A stretch of DNA of 64,000 nucleotides from Astropecten irregularis (Eukaryota; Echinodermata; Asteroidea; Paxillosida; Astropectinidae), in contig OZ020256.1 in NCBI GenBank assembly GCA_963971285.1, positions 2,792,501 through 2,856,500 of the forward strand, in the 5' to 3' direction. The position numbers were made by a program, and so were the translations under genes. This document shows positions 1-13,640 of the stretch, in pieces (positions within the stretch are counted from its first letter, which is position 1; every line of letters begins with the position of its first letter). Below the pieces are notes generated by a model. That model did not search any database, was not told where the DNA came from, and worked only from the letters and a program-made list of their open reading frames with translations.

Positions 1-54
1 GACCTCAGAGGCCATTGACTGTACATCTTGTCTGGAAGGCAGACGGATTGACAT

Positions 55-345
55 TGTTATGCAAATGATTGACCTTAAGAGGTCACATTTACTGGTTTAT
101 GCAAATGAGAAATAAGTAATGCAAATGAATAAAGTTTGGGCAAGCCACCTGATTGGTTTATGGCAAAATAGTGGACATTACTGGTTTATGCAAATTATGA
201 ACAAATTATGCAAATGAACAAAGTTTGGGCAGACTACCTGATTGGTTTATGGCAAAATAGTGGACATTACTGGTTTATGCAAATTATTAATAAGTTATGC
301 AAATGAATAAAGTTTGGGAAAGCCACCTGATTGGTTGATGGCTTT
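55..345. repeat. 89-bp tandem repeat carrying octamer and inverted CCAAT motifs
   Basis: About three copies of an 89-bp unit. The octamer ATGCAAAT occurs seven times, starting at 59, 99, 119, 188, 208, 277 and 297. Three pairs are spaced exactly 20 bp and repeat every 89 bp. An inverted CCAAT box (ATTGG) recurs at 152, 241 and 330, also 89 bp apart. Octamers are POU-factor sites, and octamer plus CCAAT is a known arrangement in animal histone promoters (established knowledge). No coding region is seen beside it, so a regulatory role is inference; it could simply be a minisatellite cut by the window edge. Confidence 0.8.
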
Positions 346-736
346 GATTGCATTCACAGGTCTCATAACTGAACAAATGTAGTCCAAAGTACTGTATGTT
401 TAGGCATTGTGTATGTACACACTTGCAATTCAGCAGATATACTGTGCATAATTGTGGAGTAGGCCTACATCGAATCATGGAGAAAAACCCCCAACAAAAT
501 ATTAAATACTTGTTCGTTTGGAAGTAATACATTATATGTCTTCTAAGTGCTACTCTCAGTGGTTTTGAATTTCACTTTGTCTTCATGTATGGGGATTTAG
601 TGCTGATCTACAAACAAGCCATATCCGACCAGACAATTTCATACATTACAACGAGGGAAATTTACAAATTGTCCTCATTTCCTCTAATGGAAGTAGGCTA
701 CAGCATTAGGGAGAATGGTAACTTTAGTTACAACTA

Positions 737-971
737 AGGGCCTTTTTGAAAAGGAGGCTTAGGCTCAGGCTCTAGCTCAGTCATCCAATCCTTATGCTGT
801 AAATATAGGTTATGGCTTTTCATTGAAGCTGAAGCTCTGTTTTCCTTTTCAAACAAGAGAATCTACTTCCGAACTGCAGCCAAAAGCCTCCATTTTGTTG
901 AGCTATTTTAGAATTGATTCACGAAATGGAGCCGGAGCTGGAACCGGAGCCTCCGTCTTGAAAAGTCCCTA
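737..971. mobile_element. MITE-like element with imperfect terminal inverted repeats
   Basis: The left end (agggcctttttgaaaagg, followed by stacked GGCTC motifs) is the imperfect reverse complement of the right end (GGAGCC-rich, ending cttgaaaagtccct). The arms match over roughly 45 bp with scattered differences. There is no coding capacity. A GGCTCC-stacked fragment of similar type appears at about 51645-51685. Likely a non-autonomous DNA transposon copy. Confidence 0.55.
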
Positions 972-2761
972 TGACAGAGCATGCTAGTTGACGTCATTTA
1001 CATGTAGGTTACATCACATACACCCGCTTCCCCACATGTATCTCGACCACAGATTCTACAGACAGCCAGCCAAACCTCACTCAGAATTGTTGCCTGGTAA
1101 ACCACCAACCTTGATCATCTAATCACAGCAGGAATGCAAAGTAAACCCTACAGGAGGCACTGTCAGTTTCACCGGCGCCCCGCCGATCCCTAACCCACTT
1201 CAAAATTGAATTTCAGCAAACTTCATGGTGGAGTACATATTGTGCGGTATCACTTTTAGGATGATTCATATACAGTACTAGTGGGCAAATTCCCTTTAGA
1301 GTGAAATTTAATTTGATTCGCATATTTTCAAAGATATCATTTGATGTTCAACAATTGTCGTCAGATTAAAATACAATGCGTCACCGCAACACTTTATCAA
1401 TTGAACTACTAGAGGTCAATGTTATCAAATTTGATTTCACCAGTTTGATGATCAAAGAGACCTTTGACTTGGATAAATATGTTTTTCCACTTAAAAACAC
1501 TAATTTCTATCAACTATGATAAGCCACTTACTGTATATTTAGGCATACATATTTCCATGAAGTCCATGTGTAAATGAATTACTGTATTGCATTGTATGTG
1601 TGCATATTAATTATTAAGTCAGGTAAAAGTTTAGTAAATTTCAGACAATTAACAAATAACAATACAATGAATGTACTTGAAATACCACCTCATTCACACC
1701 ACTGGCTCAATACAAATTCAAATGAAGGGTATTGTGTGTACATGTATGACCACTGTATAAATGCAACTGCGCACACAGTAAATGGTATTTAGTAGGCCTA
1801 CATGTAAGCATATAGGCCTATTATAATTAAAGTGTGCACAATCTTCTAGGCACTAAGTAAAAGGAGGAGTTATTAAATGGTGATGATGTTCCTTTATTAT
1901 GACTCAACATGGATTGTAATAGGCCTATATCTCCTATATTGAGTATGAGTAGCTGTGAATTTACGCTCAGAACAAAGGATAAATAGATTTCTAACAATGT
2001 CACACAAGGGACACCGTCAAAATATCGCGCCCGCAAACCTGGGGGAATGACCGCCCGACAAAATACCGTACTACGAAAGCTTGTAATATTGTTACGAAAA
2101 GCAAAATGAATTCCGCTTCAATTCCGGAAAACGAAGTTCAACAGCCTCATCATTCCTGGATTATGAATTATCGATATCGCACTCAATACGTATTTGCTCA
2201 GAATTCTGTGATACAAACCGCAAGCCAATATAAAGCTTGTTGGCCACGTCATCGGTTCAAAGTGCAAAATAAAACTGCAATCCTCACCATACAAATATTA
2301 TTACGATTACAATACATACAAACAGCGGTTTTTTTTTCTCCTTCCCTATTTTTTGTTAGAATTTACTGGGTTTTTTCTTTTTGTTCTCACAAGGCGAATT
2401 GCACAAGGAATGTATGTAAATCTATCAACGCTACGATTAAGTTTGGTTGGGGGAATGCTGGTATGGCCAAATTTCCAGGTAATTTATGGTGAGTCACACT
2501 GGGGTTGCACAGCCAGTCACTAGTCAGTCAGTACAACCAGTGGTCTGTATATACTGGACCTGGTGGTAGTAGTGTGATTTAATACTCCTTTTGTTTCTGA
2601 CCCTATTAACAGGTTCTGGCTCTGTGGTGGATACCAGGCCTTGATGAGCCTACATGGAATGCAGAGTCTGTTGTCTGATCATAAAATCACCAAGGACATT
2701 GCCTCCATAGGTCTGGCCTCTTAAACCATTTTAAAGATGTTTCCAATCATTCCACCATTTG
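972..2761. other. Noncoding stretch, no gene recognised
   Basis: AT-rich sequence with short open frames only, none resembling a known protein. It contains three TAGGCCTA palindromes near 1793, 1813 and 1920. I see nothing else that can be named. Confidence 0.5.
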
Positions 2762-2906
2762 AATGGGAGACTTTAGAAAACCGGTCTTCATGTCAACAGC
2801 GCACGCGCAACACACAACATCGCAAACGCAAAACAACGCGCACATGCATACAACTGCATGCGCGTGCGCTGTTGACTTGAAGACCGGTTCTCAAAAGTCT
2901 CCCATT
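2762..2906. mobile_element. Palindromic MITE, family A copy 1
   Basis: A 145-bp near-perfect palindrome. The left arm starts aatgggagacttt and the right arm ends aaagtctcccatt; the arms pair over about 46 bp and include ACCGGTCTTCA and GTCAACAGCGCACGCG. The loop is rich in GCGCA. A second copy lies at 53104-53253. No protein is encoded. The single-strand form would make a very stable hairpin. Confidence 0.88.
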
Positions 2907-4530
2907 CCCTATTGACAGAACATTTCCTTCTCACAGCATGGCCCCCTTTGAATACAACTAAATGCCAATAAAACTGTTAAAAAGTGTTAAAATAATTATA
3001 CAAATTTTGAATTGAAGTTGAACATGTAAGGCCTACATGCTGCCATGGCTTAAGATAAGGTCAACATTCATGTTTTGTAGTCAATAACATAACATACATA
3101 CATGTACAGAACTCAATTCTATTCAGTGATCAACTTGAAGTGGACAATGAAGTGGACACCATCACCAGTATTTAAACTACATGTACTTGCTGGACTACAA
3201 CAGGTCCATATTGGTTCAGTGGCATTCAATTGGTAAAGTTGTAGAACCATATCCCACCAATGACATTATAACAAGCTAAAATCCCTCAGGCCACCCTTCA
3301 GAACATGTCTATATAAGTCGCTGTTGTTAATGTACTTGTTGACTTATCGCATGGCATAGACATGATTATCTTAATCTGGGTGGAAAATCGATCATTCGAT
3401 GGGCGTCATGTTTTTATGATCCCTTTATCAGCATAATACATGCACAATAGTGCAATACTGAAACTTTAGGCCCTACAGTATCTCTATAAAATGCCCTTAA
3501 ATATGGACTAATATAGTCATTGGCTCTTGATAGAAAGGACATTTTTCATGTACTATCATTAGGCCTATTACATGTATATGAAACTGGTACTAATAACAAA
3601 CTAATTATGAATCCTACTTGGTTCTTTATCTCTTTCTACTCGGACTAACAATTACGACCTGTTATAACCTAAATATTCACCTGGTTAAAGACAAATGAAA
3701 CTGAAATATACATAATTATGCAATTGACATCAAAAAGCCAGAACTATTACAGAAAACTGGTCATTACAAAGTACAAGGCCCTGGACTTCCATCAGGTCTC
3801 TGATAGCCGCTGTGAATGTGATGTCATCAGGAATGGAACAGCAAAACAAACAAACAACCGACTGGCCCTTGGAATCTGTTCCCACAATCACCAAGCACTG
3901 AGAAATACAATTATAGTCAGACCATAACATATCTATCACATCTGAACAAACTTCGAACGCGGCAAAACATTACGCTCAATTATCCCCACTCACAGCAAAC
4001 GCTCCAATTTTTTTGGTATTATTTCAAAGCGGGATTTAAATATCCTGGTCAGACCATGCCAAAGAACATGGGTCTTACTGTATTATTAAATCAATCCGAA
4101 TAACTTCCTAAAAAAAGAATGGAGAAAAACAAAAAAATATGCAGCCTGAGACGGAAAGAAAGCACAATCAGCACAACTGAAGCAATAAATGGGAATTTCC
4201 TATACACCTGCTTGGTCCAGGCCCTGGTGTTGATAGGACAATTCAGTCAAGGCTTTAGGAGGGCCAGGGAGACAGGAATGACTGCCCATGGTACCAGGGT
4301 ACCAGGGGCCGGGGACCAGTGAGTAAAGGGATTGTAATCTGCATCTTGTATTCCATCCACGGCTGGGTTATTATGGTTGCAGGTCAGCGACCCAGGTACA
4401 TGTAGCTTCAAGCCTTGGATGCTGGGGTAAAGCTCCAGGCAAAGGGACAATGAGGGCAAGATGTGGACAGCCTACCAGATTTAGAGGCCTAATATTAGAA
4501 CCAGAGATGCTGAGGGGTCAATGACAAGAT
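2907..4530. other. Noncoding stretch, no gene recognised
   Basis: AT-rich sequence with a TAGGCCTA palindrome near 3560. Two overlapping open frames of 69 codons on opposite strands (3718-3939) have no recognisable domain and look like chance. Confidence 0.5.
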
Positions 4531-4876
4531 GCCTTTTCACACTATCCAAAATCTCGGGGTTGGAACTGGATCAAACCCTGAGATTGTTTTCAACCCTTTT
4601 CACACTTGAACATTTTCAACCCCGAGCCAACCTGGGTAGGACAGCCTAACCGGATCAAAATCAACCCTGGTAGGGAGCAGGGTTGAAAATCTCAACCCGG
4701 TTCCAAACTGCATTTTTCGCCGTGTGTCGCGTGATCTGTGTTGTATGAGTCGGTTCACCATAAACGTGGTGTGAATGTTGCGCCTCTTCGATCCGGCTCA
4801 AGAACTTGCCGGGCTGAACCGGGGTGGATCCGGGTTGGTTTCAACACGGATCGAAAAGGAGATAGTGTGAAAAGGC
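4531..4876. mobile_element. MITE-like element, family B copy 1 (TTTTCACAC ends)
   Basis: Termini are perfect inverted repeats: gccttttcacactatc at the left and gatagtgtgaaaaggc at the right. The interior is built from repeated GGGTTGAAA, TCAACCC and GGATC-type words, so it folds internally as well. Related elements lie at 38103-38340 (TTTTCCCACT ends) and, as a fragment, near 55666. No protein is encoded. Confidence 0.82.
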
Positions 4877-7800
4877 CTAAGATAGATGTGTAAGTTTTGG
4901 TACAGCAAAAGAATTCCGTCACACTTTATACTGACCATGATGCCATATATTCATTATTTGTGAAAATTATCCAAGTACGGTAACTTATGATCAAAACGAT
5001 TAAATTGGTAAGCGCAATGGGTTATCGCAAAAGTCAGTGAGCATGACAAATTTGGCACTCTGTAAGCACAGATTGGTAGTCATACAAGTTAGTGCAGAAT
5101 TCGGTGTTTACACACACAGCACCAAGAACCCCTTGAAGCCCTGTGCAATGACCCTTATAGGCATGAATTCCTCTATGGAATAACACTTTTGACAACTTCT
5201 GATAAACAGATCCCGACAATTCCTCCAAAATTATCAAGTCTAGAAAAAAAATGATTAAAAAATACACAACGAATACATTTCTGTTTGCACCGATGACTCA
5301 TAACAAACCTTTCATCACGATCAGATCAGTAAACACAAACATATTTGAACCAGTTTAACAAACAAACGAAACACAAACTAACGGTCCCCATTCTTCTGCA
5401 AGAAAATGTCATTTTTTCATCCCAAAACCGCATCCGCCAGAAAAAAATCCAGAGTAGAATAAATGAAAAGAAGAGATGAAAGTATTTCGTCATACTATGA
5501 TTAGAAATCATGGAAGACCTGATTGTCCTATGACGACGGATGAAAGATTGCAAAAAAAAATTCTGACTGGGCCAATATTCAAGACTGAACCACATTTCTA
5601 CTCCTACTGACAGCCTTGTACTCACAGTTTATACTATCTGCCAGGTAACTGTTTGGGTATGCCATGATTGATTGTAGATAGGGGGCTAAAATCTAGAATG
5701 TGTATGGGTGGACTCAGTGTCCCTTCCAGGATTAATTGTGTGGTGGCAGCAGATACATGTTGTCCAATGAACACATTCAATTCTCGACTATTTGCCAAAG
5801 TGGCCTTTTGATACAAGGATCTCTATGATGTACCAGGATTTATGTCTTAGAAGCATAAACCTACATGTCTATATTTATCAAATAACCACAAGGGAAACTG
5901 ACTGGATTAAGTCACTGAAAGCTAAATAAAGAAAAACGGTACATGGTATTCCGGTGGTCGCTGGTTCAAATCCCGTTCCAGTCAATTTTTCTCTGTTCAC
6001 TTTTCAAACACACAGGCCTAAATAATTTCATGAAGTATAATGCTAGTTAATTCACAGGCTAAATTCATGTACAGGTACATCACAATAACATGGCCAAATT
6101 GTTTCTGTTAAAAACAGAAACCACGCAAAACAGCAAAAGTTAGAAAATTTCACCAACTGCAACAGATTCCACTACCTTATGCCTATATATGTTTAATTTG
6201 AGAAGCATCAAAGCGCACTAAAATAAAATCCTTTCTTCCTTTTTAAGTTATGAATTTAAAATATTCACCAAATTTGGACAGTTCTTAAAAATGAAAAACA
6301 CTCCTGCAATAAATTCCAAAATTCTTTCACATTTTTTGTATGAAGATAAAAGTGAAACAAATTTAGTTGTGCAAGAAAGACATGTAGTGTAACTTGAAGG
6401 AATCGTGCTGGGTAATTACATTTACACTGTAAACTAGTTTCTATTTCAATTTTGACACCAAGTTCAATTCCAAAAGCCAAGCTACACCTACCAACAGTAG
6501 TAGGCCTAACCCTGAACTCATCTAAACTCAGTGAATCTGGACTCTGGAGACCACCACAAAGAAATAAACCCTACTTTACGGAACATTCCATTTTTTTTTT
6601 ACAAACAATGAAACATGTCAAACATCAAACTTACAAGTAGACACTCACTTTGAGTTTGACCGAGTAAACTTCACTTGATATGTTGGTCTCCCTTGGGCTG
6701 TTTTCATATCTAGGATGTTGGGGTCTAGCTAAGAGGTGCACCTCCTGTATCTTGTATATACTGTACATCCCGCAGACGCTAAAAATCTTCAAAAGGAGTC
6801 ACTTATGAAAAGCCCCTGACCTTTCCCACAAGCACATGTCAGCCCCAGGCGGGACAGCCACGGCCTAACAATCTTGTCCCCGACCGGCCGAGTCCCCGCC
6901 ATCCATCCCCCTGCGCACCCGGCGTCCTGCTCCTAGAATGCAGGGGAGGTTGAAACTGAAGACCGGCACCCATCATAGGCCGAGGGAAAGTTTATACAAT
7001 AGAGCGGCAGGGAGCTTCCTGCCGTGGGGAGGATTCTGGGATACTTGTGTCTCAAACCGGTCGAGAACAACAACATACAGGACACCTGGGATAATACGGG
7101 AGGAATATACGTGGGCTCCAAGAAGAGTCTTTTTACACATTTGTTGAGACTCCAACTTGTCTCTGAGACAACAGATTTCCAAAATTCCGACCACATAAAC
7201 CACCTTTAGACAGCGCAGTGGTATAACCATACAGCTTACAGGAAGAGAGCTTGTATGCATTGTCCTGACGCCATTGTCATGATGCATTTCATCTCCCCCT
7301 GAACAAACTTACCGCATCGTTGTAAAAATAAATTCCAAGTCCCAAGGTACATAACAGGGAGGACAGAGGAAATTCAAGACCCAACACATCTTATGAATGA
7401 AGGAATTTGAAATTGTGTCACTTTCCAAAGTGACTTGTTGAAATGTGTGGAAAAGGGATAGAAATGGTATCAGAATGATTGAGAAGAATATCTAGTAATA
7501 GTATTAGATTCCAAAACAAAATGTCTACTCTAATGAGTGGCCACAAAAAGTCTTAAGAAACACAAATTATGGGAAAACTCACCTTGTTTTTCAGCTTTTT
7601 CTTTCAAACCAAACTTCTGTCAGTCCTGTGAAAATAAGCAAACGTGAAAAAATAGAATCTTAACACCCTGAAATTTTGGTAAGTTTGGTAATTTTGAAAA
7701 ATTTTCAGTAAGTCATGTAAGGAGCAACAAATTTGCATTCCGTAAATGAAAAAGAATATTTCACAATTTTTGAATTTGCAATGATTCAATAAACACTTGA

Positions 7801-10800
7801 AATGAAAAACGTAAGACTTTTTATTTAAGTGATTGCTGGAGAAGACAGTTAATAAGGAATCAAAGCTGTGATCCCCTGATTAACATACAATCAATACAAA
7901 TAACAATTTGAGCACTGCAAACTGCTCATCAACCCAAATAATGACCTGAAATTTGCTTGAATCTCATGCCCTCCTTTGAAAAAGATTCTGCTAGGTCTAA
8001 AATGTCAAGCCCTCTTATCTCCAAACATAACATACAAGCCTTCAACTTCTACTAAGGTGTGGAGCCCAACATGGCAACTTGCATGGACCCTCTATTATAG
8101 AATATCCTTGCCTGGCCTCTTCAGTTTATTTAATAGTGAGACAAGTTTGAAATAATTACAGTAGGAGACAAGAAATTAGACCTGAACACTTTCACACATT
8201 GCACGCACGGACTGAAGGAATTAATAAAGGTGTTGCATTATATCTCAGATTGCTTTGTGCTAATCCTTGGTGTAATCGGTAATAATGGTATGACAGTATT
8301 TCTATTTCCCTGAGGGCATTAACTTGTGCTGTTTCCAATTGTTACATGTGCATTGGCGCATTAGCAGTAGGCCTACATTACAAAACTTAAATGCCATCAA
8401 TTTAAATGGCAAACCAAAAATACAGAGTGCCAATTGTTTAATTTGCCTTTTTTAGGGGGAAAGGGGCATTGAGCCAACTTTATACATGAAAACTGCAATT
8501 TTGCTCAGTATCAATGTCATATGATGGAGGGATTCTAAATGTATGTGGATTAATACACAAAGTCACTAGTAAGAGGATTGGTCATGTTGATACATTCACT
8601 CCAATCATCCAGTTATCAAAAGACAATAACAAGTTAGAATTTCAACCCAATCGGTGTTCACACTTTGACATTTTGAACAAAAACACCAGCAAATTTAAGT
8701 TTACATTTGATGATGAATATGTGCACTTTCCTATTTCTATACTGCTACAACCCAAATCTGCAGGTCTGACTATTTAGGTTTGTAATTTATGGGCAGAAGG
8801 GGTGGATAATTCACAGATATATTTGTTCTGGCATGAACATCATAAACAGAAAGACATTTCAGATCCGAACCAATACTATAGTTCAGGCATATACAACTCA
8901 AACTAAACCAAAAACAAGGAAATTCCAATCTTTACAAGACTTTGTGCAATGTTTTTTTAATTTTCAATGGCATTGATAATGATATGATGAGTGTGATGAG
9001 AAAAAATACGAAATCAGCCGATGCCTGCTTTAGTTGCCTTTACACACAAATTCTGATTCATTATTGATCATGCTTATCAAGTAGGGCTAGATAAAAAGAA
9101 GCGCTATCATTTACAAGGATTCATACCATGACATGAGTAGTATACTGTATAGCACTATGAAGTCTCCTGCAGTACATGATAAGGTAATAACTGCTTGATT
9201 CATTTATCAGTAGCCTGTCAATGGTTCAGACATATTAATTATACAAGTCTGGGAAGTGAGAGCCATTACAGATTACAGATCAGCAGCTAGCAGATGTTCC
9301 CCCATCTGTACCAACAATTCAATCACCATCTTTCCTTTCCCTGTGGTATAATTATTCAAGAAGGCCGAGATACTACCAAGGAAAGTATTTTTAAACTTTC
9401 TGGCTGCCAGAACTGCCCTGGAACCTGTCGCCGCTAAACTGGTTATATGCAATGCCTAGTCCTTGGAATTTCTTGGTGAAAACTGGCAAGAATGTTTGGG
9501 AACGAAGACTCGTACATGTGTGGATCTCGTTGGTACAAGTTTTCTCTCACCACACACATGCATGTGAATTTACTGGTTGTATTTATAGCAGGCGTATAAC
9601 AACCAAGTAAGGTTATCACAACAAACTATAGGAATACCATACCTCATCAAGGCTGGGCTGACACAGAATTGGTAGATGGAAATCCTTCAGACGTATGTAC
9701 GGTCTTGAACTTCCAAGATGTGTGCAAGAATCCAGTAATCCAATCAAGAGATCCACATGGGTTTCTTCCTCCTTACTTATCACAATCCAATGCTGATGGA
9801 TGCAGCAAGCCAGCCACCAGTAGAAAAGAAATTTCTTGCTCAAGAGTTTTGTCCAGAAACTATCCTTGTCCCACGGCTGAGTACATAGCAATTGTGCATG
9901 AAATCTGGTACCTCGTGTGCTTCATGGATCAGGTCTAATCAATGATGTGAGGGCAATATAGGAAACAGTATGGTGCCTCCTAATGACAACACAATTCCAG
10001 TTCACCATAAAACAGGTGATATAACTCAGAGTATACAGCTACAGTGCCACCAATCTGAAAAACAAAGTGTCTCCACAGATGTCCCATTCATTCATGCACT
10101 GTAGATACTAGAGAGCACGAGTTAGCCCCACAACTCCAAAGCTTGAGTCATTTCTGTCAATCATATCCCCTACTGCTGGTATTAGCCAATCAGCTGCTCT
10201 GGCTACCACACTGCAATATGCTAATGAGCAGAGTTCCACTGACATCACAATCTGTATAACCACTGACTGTAGTGTGGAGTGGGCGGGGCTTAGGCATGAT
10301 GATGCATCATAACTTACAGCTTATCTCACACACAGACCAACTTCCTGTTTTATGGTATGTTGTTGTTTGTTTGTTGTGAGCTTGGGGTATCATTGGGTCC
10401 CTAAACAAATCCAAGTTCCTGGGATATCTTGATATTACTCCATGGCTTGGAATTATGCCACAGTCTAATCATTCCTTCCTCCACAGTTTAATAATTAACT
10501 GAAGTGCAAACAGAATGTTATTGATTTATAAATTCAGCTTTTCTCAGTAGACCATATTCTATTTAAATTGTGAGTTCATAACAATTACTGCCTCCAAATT
10601 ACAACATTTCATTTAATACTGAATCTAAATCCAGCACATGCAAGCCACTCATTAGAAAACAATTTCTTTAATTTACATAAATTTACAAGTAAGATTTGGT
10701 CATACTACCGAATTGAAGAATGTTGTGCTGTAATTTTGTATTGGCATCATTCAATGTGACTGTAATACTAACTTTAGTAAGTAGGCCTACTGTGAAAATT

Positions 10801-12542
10801 TGTAATCAATTAGTACTACAGTAGATACACTGCATGTATGGCCTACATGTATTTAGAAAGCATTCAACAAGCAGACAAAAAATCTCCAACCAACTGGTGG
10901 AGTGATGACAAGGATTTGGTAGAACCATGGACTTGGGTCTAGCTTGCGGACAAATGCAACTTTCTTTTCAATAAGAAGAGGGAACTTCCATTGAAAGATC
11001 CAAATGTCAGATGGGAACACTCAGAGGGTGAACCAAGGCCAGCCAGAGACAGACAGGGGGGAAATGAAGTCCATATATGATCTCATTGGCCTCCATGAAT
11101 TTCCAGAGGCCTGACAGCAACAGTCTATAAACTGATGGAAATGGCCTCCACAGTGAGTTAATAAGGGAATGGGATGGTAAGATTTGTGCTTGGTATCCTG
11201 TAGTGAAGGACATGTACTTTGTAGGTACACTGTAATAGGGCCCATGTTCTCCATTATTCTTATCAATTCCTGGAATTTCTCATTTTGGCACAAAGATTAT
11301 AAGTAATTTCATCCTAATTCTAGACAGTTGAAGTCAGGGGTGTTATCACTATCAGTTTGTTGCTGTTGTTAATGTTTTGAATGTAGCATGGAGGATGGAA
11401 GGGCCAACCATGTTGTTGTTGTGTATCTGTGTTCACCTGAGATACAATAAATGAAATGAAATTTGAAGGAATATTGATGAGGTCTTGCAGTAAAATAATA
11501 GTCTGGATTGTACAGATACAGATAGGCCAACACTGTAAACGTACAATGTAGGCCTACTTTCCCAGGCATTATTTTTGTTTTACCTGGCTTCAGAGTGAAG
11601 AATTTTGAACTATAGGCTAACTGAGGGAAATACACAAGTTCTCTAGAATTATAATTTATATAGGAAGAGTTTTATTGTCACAAAAAACCTAATCTTATTT
11701 TCTATGTTTATCCATCTGTTCCTAGCTCTATGGTTTATGGTCCAAAAACTTTGTCCACAAAGTTTGTTTTAGATGGGGTTTCTAGCAAGTGAACAAAGAG
11801 AGGATTCATAAAAATCTAAACAATTGTCAACATTAAAGCGGTTTTCATTATATTATTATTAAAGATATTTTGGTAGCATAGGAAACCATACAAATGATTT
11901 GTCCAGTTGATCCCTATACACATGGACATGTACATGTATTAATTACCAAGCTGCTTATACAGCATGGGTCAACACAGATGACATAACAAGAGATCAGTCA
12001 ACAACTCCCATAGGGGTAACCTAATGAGTAATTGTGTACACAAGCCAGGAAGGCTTACACCCTATATTGACACTGCACCCCTGCTGCTAGTGTGGGGTAA
12101 TAATACCCTTGGTGTTTACCAACAAGAGTTGGCATGTGGGAGGTTTGGTTATAGTTGGTAGGCTGCTTGCTAAATGCTGAACCATGGCTGGTGGATAACC
12201 AGGAATGTACAGCGGCGGAAATTAAAAATGCAGGCGGCGCTGGCAGACAAAGGAACTAGTCTGGGCAGCACGTAGGTGTGAAGAATTCCACTCCCATTTA
12301 GAAACCAACTGCTGTGTTAGCCAACTAAGCAAAGCTTGCTATAAACTAAGATAACATTCAAATGCCATTGATACTGTTATCTGAATATTAATACAAAGTA
12401 CTGTAGTAAGTTAATCGATATTCACAAACAATTGCCACTTGCAAGGCTTAATTTGCCATTTCTTGGCCTGGTACAAATGACTGAACTTAACTGTAAATCC
12501 ACCAGTAAAGCAACCAGTAGAAGACACTACTCACAAGTACTT
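4877..12542. other. Long noncoding stretch with SINE fragment, no gene recognised
   Basis: No reading frame in this 7.7 kb shows a recognisable domain, and the candidate frames lack coherent splice context. The block around 6820-7200 is more GC-rich and less repetitive than its surroundings and could be a conserved regulatory element, but nothing in the sequence proves that. TAGGCCTA palindromes occur near 6502, 8368, 10783 and 11548. Confidence 0.5.
5945..6012 (+). repeat. 3' fragment of a tRNA-derived SINE
   Basis: A B-box-like segment (ggttcaaatccc) is followed by a tail, caatttttctctgttcac, that matches the tail of the better-preserved copy at 13543-13640. The A box is not preserved here. 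Confidence 0.6.
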
Positions 12543-12735
12543 AAAAGCAGCATACAGGATTTGCAAGGCCTCCAAAAAAAAAATTATTTAGTTTGAGACA
12601 GAAAATGGACTCAACAGTTCGTAAACAGTGCAAACAGTCACCAATGGAAATCTTGGTTCATCAGATGCTGGGTTTTTCAAGGAAACCAAGATTTAGTGTA
12701 TTTTCCAAAGATCGTTCGTCCGAACGATTTAAAAC
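12543..12735 (+). mobile_element. Partial copy of dispersed repeat family H
   Basis: Matches the left half of the inverted-repeat element at 54749-55122. Shared segments include tacaggatttgcaaggcct, acagttcgtaaacagtgc and cagatgctgggtttttcaa. The right half, with the second terminal repeat, is missing here, so this is a truncated copy. Confidence 0.8.
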
Positions 12736-13542
12736 AAAATAAAAACAAACAAAACAAAAGTAAAACAAACAACAAAAAATAACACTTTAAACAGGATGTT
12801 TTCTTTTAACCTAAATCCCACAATTTGCCAATATTTCTTGAGACCAGGCTATAAGTATAAATAAATGCATCTAGAGCTTTATGGGCTCAGGTAACCGTAG
12901 GTTAACCCTGCTCTTCCACGAACACGACCACCGTAGAGTGACCAAAGTTACTGTCCATAACCTCACCATCACCTGGCCAGCCTTACCACTAAATACCACC
13001 ACCTCTAACTTCTAAGGTCAAGGAACTTCACCAAAGTCCCTCTGTCCAGTCATGGAGGAAGTATGGAATGGTGAAGTCCAGTCCAGCAAGATGTCACGGT
13101 CATCATCCCGAGGGGCATCCCTGAGGTTCATGATTGTTCATAAATGAAAAGTCCATTAGTGGTCAGACATTTAGTGGTTTTAGGATAAAGGTTGACAACA
13201 TCACTGTTGTCAAATTGTGGCTGGTAGATAGCAAGAAAGGCATTGACTGTCATACCATAGTCGCCCATAGGGATATCATCAGGCTTAATAACCATAAACA
13301 GAGTACAGGACGAATGTACGCAAGTGCAGCAGACTTCTTTGCACATACTGTCCAATCCACCATGGAGCTTTTGTGTTTAATAAGAGCCCCATGGCACAAT
13401 CAATTACTGTTTTAAAATGGCGTGAAGAAAAAAGGAACACCAACCTATTTACCCTGTCATTGTTTATCTTTGATTCTAAAAATAAAACCAAATGAACAAA
13501 GATAAATTGACTATTGGGAACACAGCTGTCACCACCAATGTA

Positions 13543-13640
13543 GGGCTGGATAGCTCAGTTGGTAGAGCGCCTTTATAGTATTCAGAAGGTCGCCGGTTCG
13601 AATCCCGCTCCACTCAATTTTTCTTTGTACACTTTTCAAT
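13543..13640 (+). repeat. tRNA-derived SINE (A and B boxes preserved)
   Basis: A tRNA-like head contains tagctcagttggtagagc (A box and D arm) and ggttcgaatccc (B box and T arm). The acceptor arms pair imperfectly. The anticodon region is about 3 nt too long for a regular 5-7-5 stem-loop. The head runs into an unrelated AT-rich tail shared with 5945-6012. These points favour a SINE over a functional tRNA gene. Confidence 0.75.

Noticed and set aside
2106-2492. 128-codon plus-strand frame
   Set aside because: Contains a long T-rich hydrophobic run from poly-T sequence and no domain or splice context.
13543-13640. Functional tRNA gene
   Set aside because: The anticodon arm is too long, the acceptor stem mismatched, and the downstream tail is shared with another SINE copy.
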